A stretch of DNA of 64,000 bases from Achatina immaculata (Eukaryota; Mollusca; Gastropoda; Stylommatophora; Achatinidae). Where the stretch lies: positions 16,230,196 to 16,294,195 of the forward strand of contig CM019721.1 of assembly GCA_009760885.1 (NCBI GenBank), read 5' to 3'. The translations under genes and the position numbers were made by a program. The notes under the pieces were generated by a model. It worked only from the letters and a program-made list of their open reading frames with translations, was not told where the DNA came from and did no database searches. Shown here piece after piece: positions 54,217-64,000 of the stretch; within the stretch, counting starts at the first letter, position 1; each line of letters opens with the position of its first letter.

Positions 54217-55345
54217 ATTGAGATCAAGAAAAAGTATTTGATAGAGTAGATAGATATAAACTATGGGAAATAGCATTATGGAGTTGGTATACATCTGATG
54301 AACCTGCGCAGAAACCTATATGATAATAGTCAGTGACAATTTAGAACACATGCGAGACACTCTGAACCATTCATCATAAAATCTGGAATGAGACAAAGCT
54401 GTGTACTATCTCCTTTACTATTCATAACATACATTGACAACATCTGCAAAGAAGCTAACATACATAATAAAAACTCCACGACAAAGCTGCCCAACAGCCC
54501 AACCCCAGAAAGAATGCTGATAAACCCACAACACCTTCCAGAAGACATTCCCAGTAGGACCACCATAAATGAACTCATTTTTTGCTCACAATCAAGCACT
54601 TATAGCCACATCAGAAAAAGACCTACAGCAGAACATGGATAATTTAGCAAGGGCATGTCAGAGTCACAACATGAAGATTGGCACTGAAAAAAATGGAAGT
54701 CATGACCATAATGAGAGAAGAAATCCCAACAAAGATCTTCCTGAACAACCAGCCATTGAAACAAGTAAAACATTTCAAATACTTAAGCAGCATAATATCA
54801 TCCTCAGGGAAAACTGATGCTGAGATTGAGAACAGATGCAATTGAGCAATCAGGTCATTGGACAAATGACTCCTTTACTGAAAAAACAAATACATCACAA
54901 CTGAAACAAAAGGGCACTGTACAACACAATTTTCCTCCCATCTCTTTGCTATCAATGTCAAACATGGACACTAACAGCCAAGAACAGAAGAAAAATCATC
55001 ACAACAGAAATGAACTGTCTAAGGAGAATACTAAATGTAAAAAGAAGAGACCAAATAAGAAATAATACCATCAGTGCAAAGGTTGGAGTAACACCAGTAT
55101 TACATTATATACAGAAACAGCAAGTCAAATGTTTTGGTCATGTTACACGGTTACCACAGACAATATACCACAGACAACATTCACACTAAGACTTGCAGTT
55201 AACAGAGGAAGAGGCTGCCCACACAGGAGATGGAGAGAGGAAATTACAGAAACATTAAATATCCCATTATATGAAGCAAATCATCGGGCCATATCAAGAC
55301 ATATGTTTGTCCCCTCAACATCATAATGTATATGAGGAAGAAGAC
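54217..55345 (+). mobile_element. LINE-F copy, RT C-terminal half, degenerate
   Basis: Plus-strand blocks are EKVFDRVDRYKLW near 54228-54265, GMRQSCVLSPLLFITYIDNI near 54387-54445, a NELIFCSQ.. segment where YADD should be (54565-54600), and a RRILNVKRRDQIRNNTI-like region near 55020-55070. A GHVTRLP arm lies near 55137. The catalytic block appears lost. The 3' end near 55345 matches 4460. Confidence 0.7.
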
Positions 55346-55349
55346 AAGA

Positions 55350-56640
55350 CGCAGGGTACTGATAAGAGTTATGTCATCTGCAAAATCAAGATCTTCTAGT
55401 TGGTTCCTATGTACCCAATCAATGCCCATTTTACCTGTGCATCATTTTTTCATTATGAAGTCCATGGCAATTCCAAAATGCAAGGGAAATAATATACATC
55501 CTTGTTTCATGCCTGTTTCAATCTGGAACCATTCACTCATTCCTTCTTCTGTGTTGACTGCACAGGCATATCTGTTGTAGAGATCCTTAATGATATTGAC
55601 AATTTTAGATGGTATACCCATATAGTCTTAAAATTTTTCATAATGAATCTCTGTGTATGCTGTCAAATACCTTTTTAAAGTCTATGATGTTCAGGACTAA
55701 AGGTTTTTGCTTTTCAGTATGTTCTTCAAGTATTATTCTTAGAGTAAAGGTTTGGTTGAAGGCAGCTTCTCCCTTTTTGAAATCCTGGCACGGAAGGTTA
55801 CCATGATCAACAAGGTGGTCCTTCCGTCCAGGCTAAGATTTTAATCTAAAAACACTCACCATCTCACCATGGTACAGTTATCTCGCAGCACCATGTGGTG
55901 TATAAAAATTTTTAAAAAAGAGAAAATGAAGAAAAAAAAAAGAAATCCTGCTTGTTCATCTCTCATTGCAGTATCCACTATATCTTTAAGTCTATTCAGA
56001 ATGACTTTGCAAAATATATTTGACACAACTGATAGTAAAGTTATTCCTCTCCAATTATTGCAGTCTCTAAGGTTGCCTCTTTTGTTTAATTTTTGGTATT
56101 TTAACAATGTTTTTTTTCCATTTAGAAGGTACCTTTTCTTCTTTCCAGATTTTATTAAACATTCTCTGTAGTTGGTTCATGTTGTCATTGTTAATAGTTT
56201 TGAATACAGTTGGCTACTATTTCATCTCCATGTGCAGCTTTGTTGTTAGTCATTAGATTCACTGCTGTTTCAGTTTCATGCAATGTAATTTCATCTAGGT
56301 TGACATTTATTTGTGGGATTGGTAAGGTAGTTTCAAGGTTTATCAGTTCTTTCAGGTGTGGTCGATTAAATTGTTCATGGAAGTATTTGGCCTATTTGTG
56401 CTTTTGGTCTTTACTTGATGTTAATAGGGTTTTAGTTTTGCTAAAGATTAGTCTTTTTTTTAGATGTAGTAGTACCCATTAGCCTCTTTTGTATGTTATA
56501 TAGAGTTTTGATGTCTCTTGTTTTTGCTGCTTTCTCTGCTTCTTTTGCCATATTGTCTATATATTCTCTTTTATCACTTCTAGGTGAACTTTTTACTTAA
56601 TTGTTTAGTTCTTTGTATGTTGCTTTATACTATTATATAC
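55350..56640 (-). mobile_element. LINE-A RT copy split by a 154-bp retroposon
   Basis: Minus-strand RT sequence runs from LDFADDITLIS near 55395-55370 through GMKQGCILFPLHFG and FEKQKPLVLNIIDFKKVFDS to the AGEDEI-like region and the pre-RT linker near 56500-56620. It is interrupted at 55788-55941 by a short insert with a 9-bp duplication. It lacks the post-RT arm, so both ends are missing. Confidence 0.8.
55788..55941 (+). mobile_element. 154-bp A-tailed short retroposon with 9-bp target duplication
   Basis: GAAATCCTG occurs at 55779-55787 and 55942-55950, and the LINE-A RT reads on normally once the insert is removed. The insert ends in an A-rich tail (AAGAAAAAAAAAAG). Its 5' part holds an 8-bp inverted repeat, ACGGAAGG near 55790 and CCTTCCGT near 55823. 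I see no tRNA A/B boxes, so it is not an obvious tRNA-derived SINE. Confidence 0.75.
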
Positions 56641-57080
56641 TTCCTAATTAAGCTGTTATTTTGCTGAAGGAATTATAATTTTTAATTTTTCTAAAAATCT
56701 TTACAGCAAAATTCATATAAACTGGCATTTCCCTTGCATGTATACTGGAAAAACTCCATCATATCATAATTATTTTTCTTTTATTTTTAACTAATCTTCG
56801 TGCAACCTGTCCATTGAAATTTCATGATTTTCATAAACTTTATCAGTGTTGTTGCATCTTGTTGTGTGGGAAAAATAGCTATATCAAATTTTTAAAAATT
56901 TCCAGCTTCAGCTGCTGCCAAGTCCTGACCTCTACACGAAGATTTAAACATAGCCACGTTTGGCACTTGTTTACACTTTTAAAATTTCAGCGAACTTTTT
57001 TTTATCAGCTTCAAGCTGTAGTCAAAGGCCAAACAGAAACAAACAAGGAATTCCAGTGGAAAGTTACAATGTGAACATGT
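56640..57080. other. Stretch without recognisable gene
   Basis: An 86-codon frame (56814-57074) has no recognised domain. The region may be an eroded element. Confidence 0.35.
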
Positions 57081-57495
57081 GATATGCAGAAATATACAGC
57101 ACAAAAGGCCAAAAATTAAAAGAACCTGCAGAAATTATTACACTAGATATGATAGCAAAATAAACCGAACAGAAATGACTCACCCCAGAAAGTAAGATAA
57201 CAAAAATAGTGGTCATCTCATGAAAAAAGAATCTACTAGAATGTCATGCATGGAGAGCCTTGAGACAAGGCACACCTTCTCATGTACACCAATAACATTA
57301 GATGGAAAATGCATATCTAAAATCAAGAATAGAATATGCCAGCTCAAAACAGCGTCAAACAAATGAGAAACATCTTGTGTATTGCATCTCTAATATCAGA
57401 AAAAAAAAGGTAAATGAAAGTAAAGATAGCTCTATATGCCATGAAGGCACTTAGGGAATATGACACTAGCATCTATGTTTTCCGTGATCTTTTAG

Positions 57496-57656
57496 CACAC
57501 TGGGGTATGATGTTGTCAGCACACTGAGGTATGATGTTGTCAGCACACTGGGGTATGATGTTGTCAGCACACTGGGGTATGATGTTGTCAGCACACTGGG
57601 GTATGATGTTGTCAGCACACTGGGGTATGATGTTGTCAGCACACTGGGGTATGATT
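57496..57656. repeat. 24-bp minisatellite, about 6.7 units
   Basis: The unit is CACACTGGGGTATGATGTTG followed by TCAG; one unit has GAGG for GGGG. The 24-bp period keeps a frame open (57531-57713), but this is not a gene. Confidence 0.97.
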
Positions 57657-57674
57657 ACACCTGGCCATCAATCC

Positions 57675-57810
57675 TTCCACAGCTCAGAAGCCAGGTACTT
57701 CACAGTTGGGTGATTGGGGCACCTCCATCCAGATTCAAACCACTGACATTCATCATAAGGGATTAATGTACTAATAACTTTGCCACTCAAGTGCCCAGTA
57801 TCAGAAAAAG
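57675..57810 (-). mobile_element. tRNA-derived SINE head (class II tRNA-like)
   Basis: On the minus strand, GGGCACTTGAGTGGCAAAGT (acceptor and A-box region, starting near 57800) is followed about 50 bp later by GTGGTTTGAATCT (B-box) and then GGTGCCCC. That last segment can pair with the opening GGGCAC like an acceptor stem. The long arm between the boxes suggests a Leu/Ser-type tRNA ancestor. Confidence 0.6.
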
Positions 57811-58424
57811 AGTTCTAAAATTTCTGCACTGAATCTGTCATGCTCTGTGAAAGTGAATCATGAATAATAAACAGATAATGCAAAGCTCGCTAAAGGCTAG
57901 AGAGATATGGTTTATAGACAGAATGTTAAGGATATCATGGACAGCTAGGATGACAAAGAAGAAATGTTTAACAAAAGTAAATGAAGAAAGGACTTGAATT
58001 CCACCAGAAAAAGACAGTCAGCATTCATTTGAACATATAACAAGAAGAGAGGAGGACTTGAAAACTTCATATCAGCACAAAAGATAAATGGGAAATGAGG
58101 TAGGGGAAGGCCAAGAGAAAAGGTCATGAACAGTCTAATATAATGACATGATACAGCAGCTGAGCTTATGGAAAATATGAGGGATCAGTATCTGTGGAAA
58201 TGCATGACTGGAAAAGTAGGGCACCTGATGATGATGAATTTTAAGGGTTGCCATCACAGATTTATTTTAGGATGCTTGCATAATGGCATGTATTTCATGC
58301 CTTCAGCTGTGCATGTCAAAAGGCCCCTGTCTGTTATATTGAAACACAAAGCTGTGTGACTGGAAAGATGCATAATGGTATGGTTTTGCTTCTTCCAGAG
58401 CAGGTTCTAGCACATTCCAATATA

Positions 58425-59547
58425 GACAAGAAACTTCAGCAGCATCCTTGCATTGATTACCGCATTCACTTCTGGAAAACTAGTGCTGAAACTCATGAAT
58501 GATACAGTCAGCTTTTGGTGAGTCCTGCCTAAGTCGATCAAAGACATTTAAAAGGTTTTCCTGCTTCAAAAGTGGATGCTGATCATTTGAAGATAACAAA
58601 TGCCATGGCAGACCATCCACCTCCCATGCTGATGAGACTGTGGCACATGTGCAAAAAATAATTGATGCTAACTGATGTCTAACAGTTGCCGAGGTAGCAG
58701 AGGATGTAGGAATAGCAGTTGACATTTACCATAAAATTCTAAGCAAAGATTTGTCTATGAAGCATGTGTCAGTGAAACTTGTGCCCTGTCTTCTGACTGC
58801 AGAGCAAAATGGAAGATGATGTGTCAGTTTGCACTGATCTCTGTGAGTGAATCCAAAACAGTCTCACTTTCATGTCACCAATAGTCACTTGTGATGAAAG
58901 CTGGGTGTACAGATATGACCTAGAAACAAAGCTAATGTCATCCAAATGAAGAACATCATCATCTGCTCAACTAAAGAAGGTGCAGCAGGTGAAGTCCAGT
59001 GTCAAGACCATGTTGACTGTGTTCTTCAACAGTAGTGGACAAATTCATCATGGATACATCACTAAAGGGCAGACAATGAAAACAGAATTCTACACAGCAG
59101 TCCTACAATGCCTTCACAATGCTCTGTACATTCTCATTCTCAGAAGTGATGTATTGGCATTTGGATCTTTTACTATGATAATGTCTCTGCACACATGTCT
59201 GTCAAAACAAATGAATTTTTGGTGAAACACCACATTCTGTCGCTTCCACACTCTCCATACTCCCTGACCTTACTCCCTGTGACTTCTTGTTCCAACATAT
59301 GAAGAAAACACTGAAAGGTCGTAGATTCGATGAAGTTAAAGAGATTCAAACAAACATGATGAGACAAATGAGGGTTATCTCCAAAGTGACTTCTAGGGGT
59401 GCTTCCATAAATGGCAGGGTCACTTGAATAAGTGTGTACAATCACAAGGAGACTACTTTGAAGGGGACTAGACCAAGAAGCCAGTAAGACTACTCATTTC
59501 ATCAAAAAACATTCAGTCTCGGGACTTTGCATACAGCCCTCATAATA
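58425..59547 (+). pseudogene. Mariner transposase relic 2
   Basis: Plus-strand blocks across frames are SAFGESCLSRSKTFKRF near 58510-58555, GRPSTSHADETVAHVQKII near 58610-58660, SMKHVSVKLVPCLLTAEQN near 58756-58812, VTCDESWVYRYDLETK near 58885-58930 (first Asp), YDNVSAH near 59175-59195 (second) and SPDLTPCDFLF near 59260-59290 (third; one base missing in SPD). The terminal GDYFEGD segment near 59450 is typical of mariner. The 3' end near 59510-59547 holds CAGTCTCGGGACTTTGCATA, like mariner terminal repeats with AAGTCCCG. The left terminal repeat is not found. Confidence 0.85.
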
Positions 59548-59689
59548 ATAAATGTTTCATGCAAGGATGTCAGCTACTCAACATCAGTTGAAAAGTACTA
59601 AGAACTCTTACATCCCCCGTGTTCAGTAATTTTCATCCAGTTTATTTGTTTGGCAGTATAACTGGCAACTGTAATGTATTGCCTCAACT

Positions 59690-60971
59690 AAATATGATAT
59701 CAGCCTCTCATGTCACATAACGAAGCTACTTCTGAGAATAATTATGAGAAGAACAAGGAAAAAGATAAAAATGGAAATAGCAGATGAACAGTTTGGATTT
59801 GTTGAAGGAAAGGGAACACACAATGCCATTTATGCTTTACGATCACTAACAGAAAGAGCTTTAGAAGTACAGAAAGATCTCTACTTATGCTTCATTGATT
59901 ACACCAAGGCATTTGACAAGGTGAAACATAATGAAATTATTAAAATGCTTGAAGACATCAATATAGACGGCAAAGACCTGAGGATTGTAAAACATCTATA
60001 CTGGCAGCAAGAAGCAGCAGTTCGAGTTGAAAATAGAATTGGAAAATATCAACCTATAAAACAAGGGGTGCGACAAGGATGTGTACTATCTCCAGACCTT
60101 TTTTATCTGTACAGCGAGAATATTCTAAGAACAATCATCACAGAACCAGGCATAAAAATTGGAGGATACAATATTAACAACCTTCGGTATGCTGACAACA
60201 CAGTACTGATAGCTGAGAACCAACAAGACCTGCAAAATCTCTTGGATAAAGTAGCCACAGAAAGTGAATAGAAAGGCCTTACTTTGAACATCAAAAAGAC
60301 AGAGACTATGGTTATATCTAAGAAACAGAATCCACCAGCATGCAGTATTAAATTAAACGGAACTGTTCTAAAGCAGGTGCAGAAATTCAAATACCTTGGA
60401 GCAGTAATAACTTCAGATGGGAAATGCAGAACAGAAATTAGGAACAGAGTAGGCCAAGCAAAGACTGCATTTCAGAGAATGAGAAACATATTGACCAACA
60501 CATCCTTATCAATGAATGTTAGAAAACGAGTCCTAAAATGCTATATTGAACCTATCTTGTTATATGGAAGTGAATCATGGACAATAGGCAAGTCTGCACA
60601 AAAATCATTGGAAGCAGCAGAAATGTGGTTTATTAGAAGAATGTTGCAAATCCCCTGGACAGCAAAAATAACTAATGAAGAATGTAGGAGAAGAGCTGGA
60701 GAGACAAAAAACCTTGTCAAAAAGATAAGAGAGAGACAATGTACTTTCATAGGACATGCAATGAGAAGAGGGGGCTTTGAAAATATTATAACAACAGGAA
60801 AAATAGAAGAAGAAGATCAAGAGGAAGACCAAGAGAAATGATAGTGGACAGTCTGACGGGATGGTGTGAGAGGAGATCACCAACTGAGCTGATGGCCTGC
60901 ATGAAGGATCGTGTACTCTGGAGAAGCATAATAGCCAACGCCAGTCGGCACGGCACATGATGATGATGATG
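59690..60971 (+). mobile_element. LINE-B, best copy, RT and C-terminal arm with (TGA)n tail
   Basis: Two open frames, 59744-60271 (175 codons) and 60284-60841 (185 codons), are separated by a TAG at about 60269. The first holds [40 protein letters not shown] (first Asp), [20 protein letters not shown] and [13 protein letters not shown], where the catalytic YADD is changed to YADN. The second holds FKYLGAVITSDGKC, IEPILLYGSESWTIGKSAQK, EMWFIRRMLQIPWTAKIT and TFIGHAMRRGGFENI. The 3' end GGCACGGCACATGATGATGA is shared with 38040-38090 and, inverted, 9116-9150. The copy is 5'-truncated at the RT and doubly disabled. Confidence 0.9.
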
Positions 60972-61124
60972 TAGGTAAAAAAATTGCATCAGGAATTTGT
61001 TCCACAGTGCAAGGTATGCATGAAAGGATGTTGCATTTTGGTATATTTACTCAGTTTGATGATATTATCTTTGTTTTCATCTTAATTTTGTTTAGCTCTT
61101 AGAGCTTTTATTGTTCTCTTTAAA

Positions 61125-61255
61125 AATATCGTTCTCTAGTTTCTTCAAACAGCTTCCACTTTCCGCTATCAGAATGGTGTCATCTGCATATCTCAGGTTA
61201 TTGATATTATAGCCTCCTATTTTTCTCCTTTCACATTTTCAAATCCTGCTTCACA
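61125..61255 (-). mobile_element. LINE-B-like RT catalytic block fragment
   Basis: Minus-strand translation reads [20 protein letters not shown] followed by WKLFEE. It preserves YADD, and the neighbourhood matches the LINE-B segment at 60170-60240. About 130 bp is recognisable. Confidence 0.7.
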
Positions 61256-61259
61256 GGTC

Positions 61260-61805
61260 TGTGACCGCAGGGTAGCATTGTGAAATTCACTGACCAAAAG
61301 TTTTGATAATATTTGATGACATTTGGCCTCAGGTCAGTGTTATTATGGAATGAAATCAGTCCTCCCTCCATCATTCGTGCTTCTTTAATATTGATATCTA
61401 GGAACTGACTGATCACCAAATGTAGTATTTTAAGAAAAAACAGTTCATGAAATCTGTCATAAATGTCTCTTTGCACCTCACCCGCGTGTGTGCAATACAC
61501 TTGAAAGACATTGTCCCATATCCTCTTCTCCTTCCCCAGTTCAGAGGTGCTTGGAAAATTGAAACAGCTCATGTTAGGCTACAGTTCATAAATAAGATCA
61601 TGAATTATATTTATTGCTGTGGTAGCAGCACTTAATGATTTGTGAAGCACTTAGGTTGGTTTTTTTTGTGTGTGTGTGAGCAGATTTTGTCCATAATTAC
61701 AAAGTGAAGCAGAAAACATGTCAGGTGCAACTTTTTTTTTTTCAAGAAAGTGATGTAACCATGATGACAACCATTCATCAATGCAGAACCAACAGTCATT
61801 TTGCT
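61260..61805. other. Stretch without recognisable gene
   Basis: Overlapping frames 61231-61572 (minus) and 61447-61635 (plus) have no recognised domain. (GT)n and T-runs lie near 61650-61740. Confidence 0.4.
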
Positions 61806-61809
61806 TCTG

Positions 61810-61935
61810 ATTCATAGACTTGAGACTTGACTTGAGACTTGAATTGAAGCTGCTTACAAGGACTTGAGACTTGACTTGAGACTTGAAGATAGTGACTTGA
61901 GACTTGACTTAAGACTTGCTATAAAGGACTTGAAT
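61810..61935. repeat. GACTTGAGACTT repeat cluster
   Basis: GACTTGAGACTTGACTTGAG and close variants recur about six times in 125 bp, with spacers such as AAGCTGCTTACAAG and AAGATAGT. It is the densest block of the motif family also seen at 46.3-46.95 kb. Confidence 0.85.
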
Positions 61936-62547
61936 GCATTTTCAGGTAAATCAAAATAGCATTTGAAAAATCTGAATTTTAATTGTTATGTTGTTTGTGC
62001 ATAGATAAAATTTGGTCTCATTTCAGTGAAACTCCTTTTACATGCCAGTTCAATTCCATTTCATATATTCTGTAGCTTGTTACAGTGTGTCTAAATACAT
62101 GCACATTTTTGTGCATACTCTAATATTTCACCAGTTAATCTTATGCTAACAGATGGGCTTTGTTTTGATCTGTTAATTGCCTTGACTTTTACCTTTTTTT
62201 TTAAAAAATTATTTATTTCTAGCCCATATTCTGAAGGTTTTCTGGATTTTCTTCCACAAGTACTAAGTCATTAGAATCTCTTTAATTCTTGATTAGTTTA
62301 ACCATTTTCTTAGATGTATTGAAAATCTTTACATTTAAAATTTAAATGAATGGAAGTGATCCTACAAAACCAAGCTTGATTTTTCTGTGAAATGCTTAAT
62401 TCCAGATTTTTAGAAGAACTTTTTAAAAAAATATGATTGATAATTTACTATCAGAAACTTAACTGCGACAGAAATTAGGAAAATTTAAACACATAGTAGC
62501 AAAATAATATCGGAGATTAGAAGCTGTTTCATGTTATTTTCCCTTAG

Positions 62548-62658
62548 GAGTCCCAAGTAGAAGAAGCTGAACGTGTCTCACTTGATACATTCCTGATGAA
62601 TGGTCATAAAATAACCATCAGCTTGATGTCTACAGATCAGACTGATGATGTGCTGGAG
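62548..62658 (+). CDS. SNX17: Sorting nexin-17, coding exon 5 (start of FERM-like domain)
   Basis: The exon encodes residues 106-142. ESQVEEAERVSLDTFLMNG leads into KITISLMSTDQTDDVLE, the opening beta strands of the F1 lobe of the atypical FERM domain that recognises NPxY/NxxY cargo. DQT(D/E)DVLE is a strong SNX17/SNX31 signature. Acceptor CCCTTAG|GAG, donor GAG|GTTTGT, phase 0. Intron 4 is 15,248 bp and contains Tigger, Tc1, a mariner and LINEs. The remaining FERM exons and the C-terminal region are beyond the right edge. Confidence 0.93.
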
Positions 62659-62659
62659 G

Positions 62660-63500
62660 TTTGTACACTCTGAAATAAGATATTCATTGTTATCAGGGGA
62701 AAATTAGCTCATAATGTGATATAATGCTCAGTCTAAATTTGTATAAGAACTATTAAAACCAAAAGGCATAGTGATATCTGATATTATAATTTATAATAAT
62801 TTTTTTTTAATGAAGTGGTGTCAAAAGAATTGGATTGAAATTAAACAACTAGGTCATAAAAAAACCTGGTAATATGACAAATTCACATAATTCAGCTTAC
62901 AGATGAGTCAGTAGTCCATTACACCTGGCAAGAGTTAAGCATTAGGATGTATATTTTAAACAGAAAGTAGAATGAAAGTGATTAAATTTATGAACATCAT
63001 CCGTCCATGCTAACAGGCAGCTGAGATATGTTTTTCTGTTCTGTGTAGTTGTTGGCATTTAGAACTAGATGACAACTTTTTGTTTTCCAATGCCATTTGG
63101 CACAAAATATTCTGTTAGTTTCCCTTCTCTCTTGTACTTTTAAAATTTCGCGTGAATGTCTCACACTCCGTGCATAGTCAGTAGTACTTTTTTCTCACTG
63201 TGAAGGGATTTTGTTGTTCACATGATCACATGTAAGCTTACAAAATAAAACAATGGAAATTCTTGAAAAGAAAACAGTTGTTGGAAGTAAAAAAAAAACT
63301 GAACATAAATGGAGTAAAAATTTTTGTAAAAGTCAAAAAATTACCAAAATTTACGCTGTGTTAACCAGTGATCCTAAACTGGCACCACATTATCAAAGCA
63401 ATCAAAGTGATACCCCAGATAAAAGAGAGAAACATGGTGAGACACATCCCTGTATACTAACTGTACAGATAAAAAGATTATGTTGAGAAGAAAGTACAGT
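62660..63500. other. Start of SNX17 intron 5
   Basis: I see no further SNX17 exon here. The frame 63253-63486 (77 codons, Lys-rich) has no recognised domain and no supporting splice structure. Confidence 0.5.
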
Positions 63501-63503
63501 CAA

Positions 63504-64000
63504 ACCTGCTTAATATCATATTGCTTTATGTCACAACCCAAATATTGTCACAGAGATTTGTATCCCTAGTCAACTTCCATAACTAATTAATGGGCTTTAC
63601 TCCAGTTAATATCGCCCCACTTGTTGGCACAAATTGGTCAATGTCAACATATTTTTGCACTTGGAGGAATAAAGAATCTGCATTATATCACAGACATGTC
63701 CAAGCTATAAACATTTCACAAAGCTTATCAGGTTCACAACTCATCAAAGAAGTCCAGCCCTTGTTTTGATCACCAAGTACATGCTACATCAACCTTTTGA
63801 ACTTGTGGGTATCAAAACTTAGGTTGGGTGAAAGGCTTATCATGGCCGCCCTTTCAAAAGACTGATTAAAAACTGTGTCTTCTTTTTCCTCATTGTTTGT
63901 CTTCTTCATTAAGACATAGGCAGTGTTGTCTAGTTGGCAACGCAAGTTGATAGTTGGTCATTCTCAAGCAGTGTACAGTGAATTGTATGGCCTGGAACTT
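63504..64000 (+). mobile_element. Possible left end of a pogo-like transposon
   Basis: TA followed by CAGTCAAACCTGCTTAATAT at 63504 resembles the terminal repeats of pogo/Tigger-like elements. No transposase frame is visible before the window ends, so the call rests on the end sequence alone. Confidence 0.3.

Larger units (their letters stand above)
57085..58245 (+). mobile_element. LINE-B relic split by minisatellite and SINE
   Basis: Short LINE-B-like blocks appear near 57100-57250. The post-RT arm AREIWFIDRMLRISWTARMT lies near 57895-57955, and the end near 58240 has GATGATGATG. A 24-bp minisatellite (57496-57656) and a minus-strand tRNA-like SINE (57675-57810) lie between. The arm parallels AEMWFIRRMLQIPWTAKIT of the 60.6-kb copy. 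Confidence 0.6.

Noticed and set aside
57531..57713. 60-codon frame with an 8-residue repeat
   Set aside because: It is the 24-bp minisatellite read in frame.

Overview
The window is eukaryotic nuclear DNA, AT-rich and intron-rich, with almost no intact protein-coding sequence. The one host gene I can name is sorting nexin-17 (SNX17). Its first five coding exons lie on the + strand between 26089 and 62658, and they read as one continuous 142-residue N-terminus with GT-AG introns in matching phases. The later exons lie beyond the right edge. The exon sequence looks like an invertebrate bilaterian SNX17. Long introns, abundant APE-type LINEs, a Penelope-like element, Tigger, Tc1 and mariner relics and tRNA-like SINEs would fit a mollusc or another large-genome invertebrate, but the sequence does not fix the taxon.

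Nearly everything else is mobile DNA. I use local names for recurring LINEs. LINE-A has RT motif FADD, a C-terminus ending ..RALCDV and a tail of ATAAGAT type. LINE-B has YADD and a (TGA)n tail. LINE-C has a C-terminus with GHIKHHDNLE. LINE-D has a C-terminus like RWTPQGNRNKG. LINE-E has an RT followed by an RNase H domain; some RNase H-type copies end in (GAA)n. LINE-F and LINE-G are further endonuclease/RT families. All copies are 5'-truncated, frameshifted or nested. The best preserved are LINE-A at 31.7-32.9 kb (414-codon open frame) and LINE-B at 59.7-61.0 kb.

Layout. 0-9.1 kb: LINE-C, -A, -F and -B copies, a GA-rich satellite, a perfect 31-bp hairpin and a LINE-A copy interrupted three times. 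9.1-26 kb: LINE tails, a 66-bp tandem repeat inside a LINE reading frame, an intact minus-strand ORF of up to 335 codons, LINE-C/E/B/A/D copies, then a Penelope-like element whose right end lies about 150 bp upstream of the SNX17 start codon. 26-37 kb (SNX17 exon 1, intron 1, exon 2): a 38-bp minisatellite and many LINE pieces. 37-47 kb (introns 2 and 3): LINE-A copies, one split by a 631-bp GC-rich retroposon with a 14-bp target duplication, and a mariner relic. 47-62.6 kb (intron 4): a Tigger element inserted into LINE-C, a complete Tc1 element, LINE-A/F/B copies, a second mariner and a 154-bp A-tailed retroposon. The last 1.3 kb is intron 5.

The features do not form an operon or pathway. 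The biology is a housekeeping endosomal sorting gene whose introns and promoter flank have absorbed successive waves of retrotransposons and cut-and-paste transposons. Several insertions can be dated relative to each other because target duplications and uninterrupted paralogous sites are both visible in the window.
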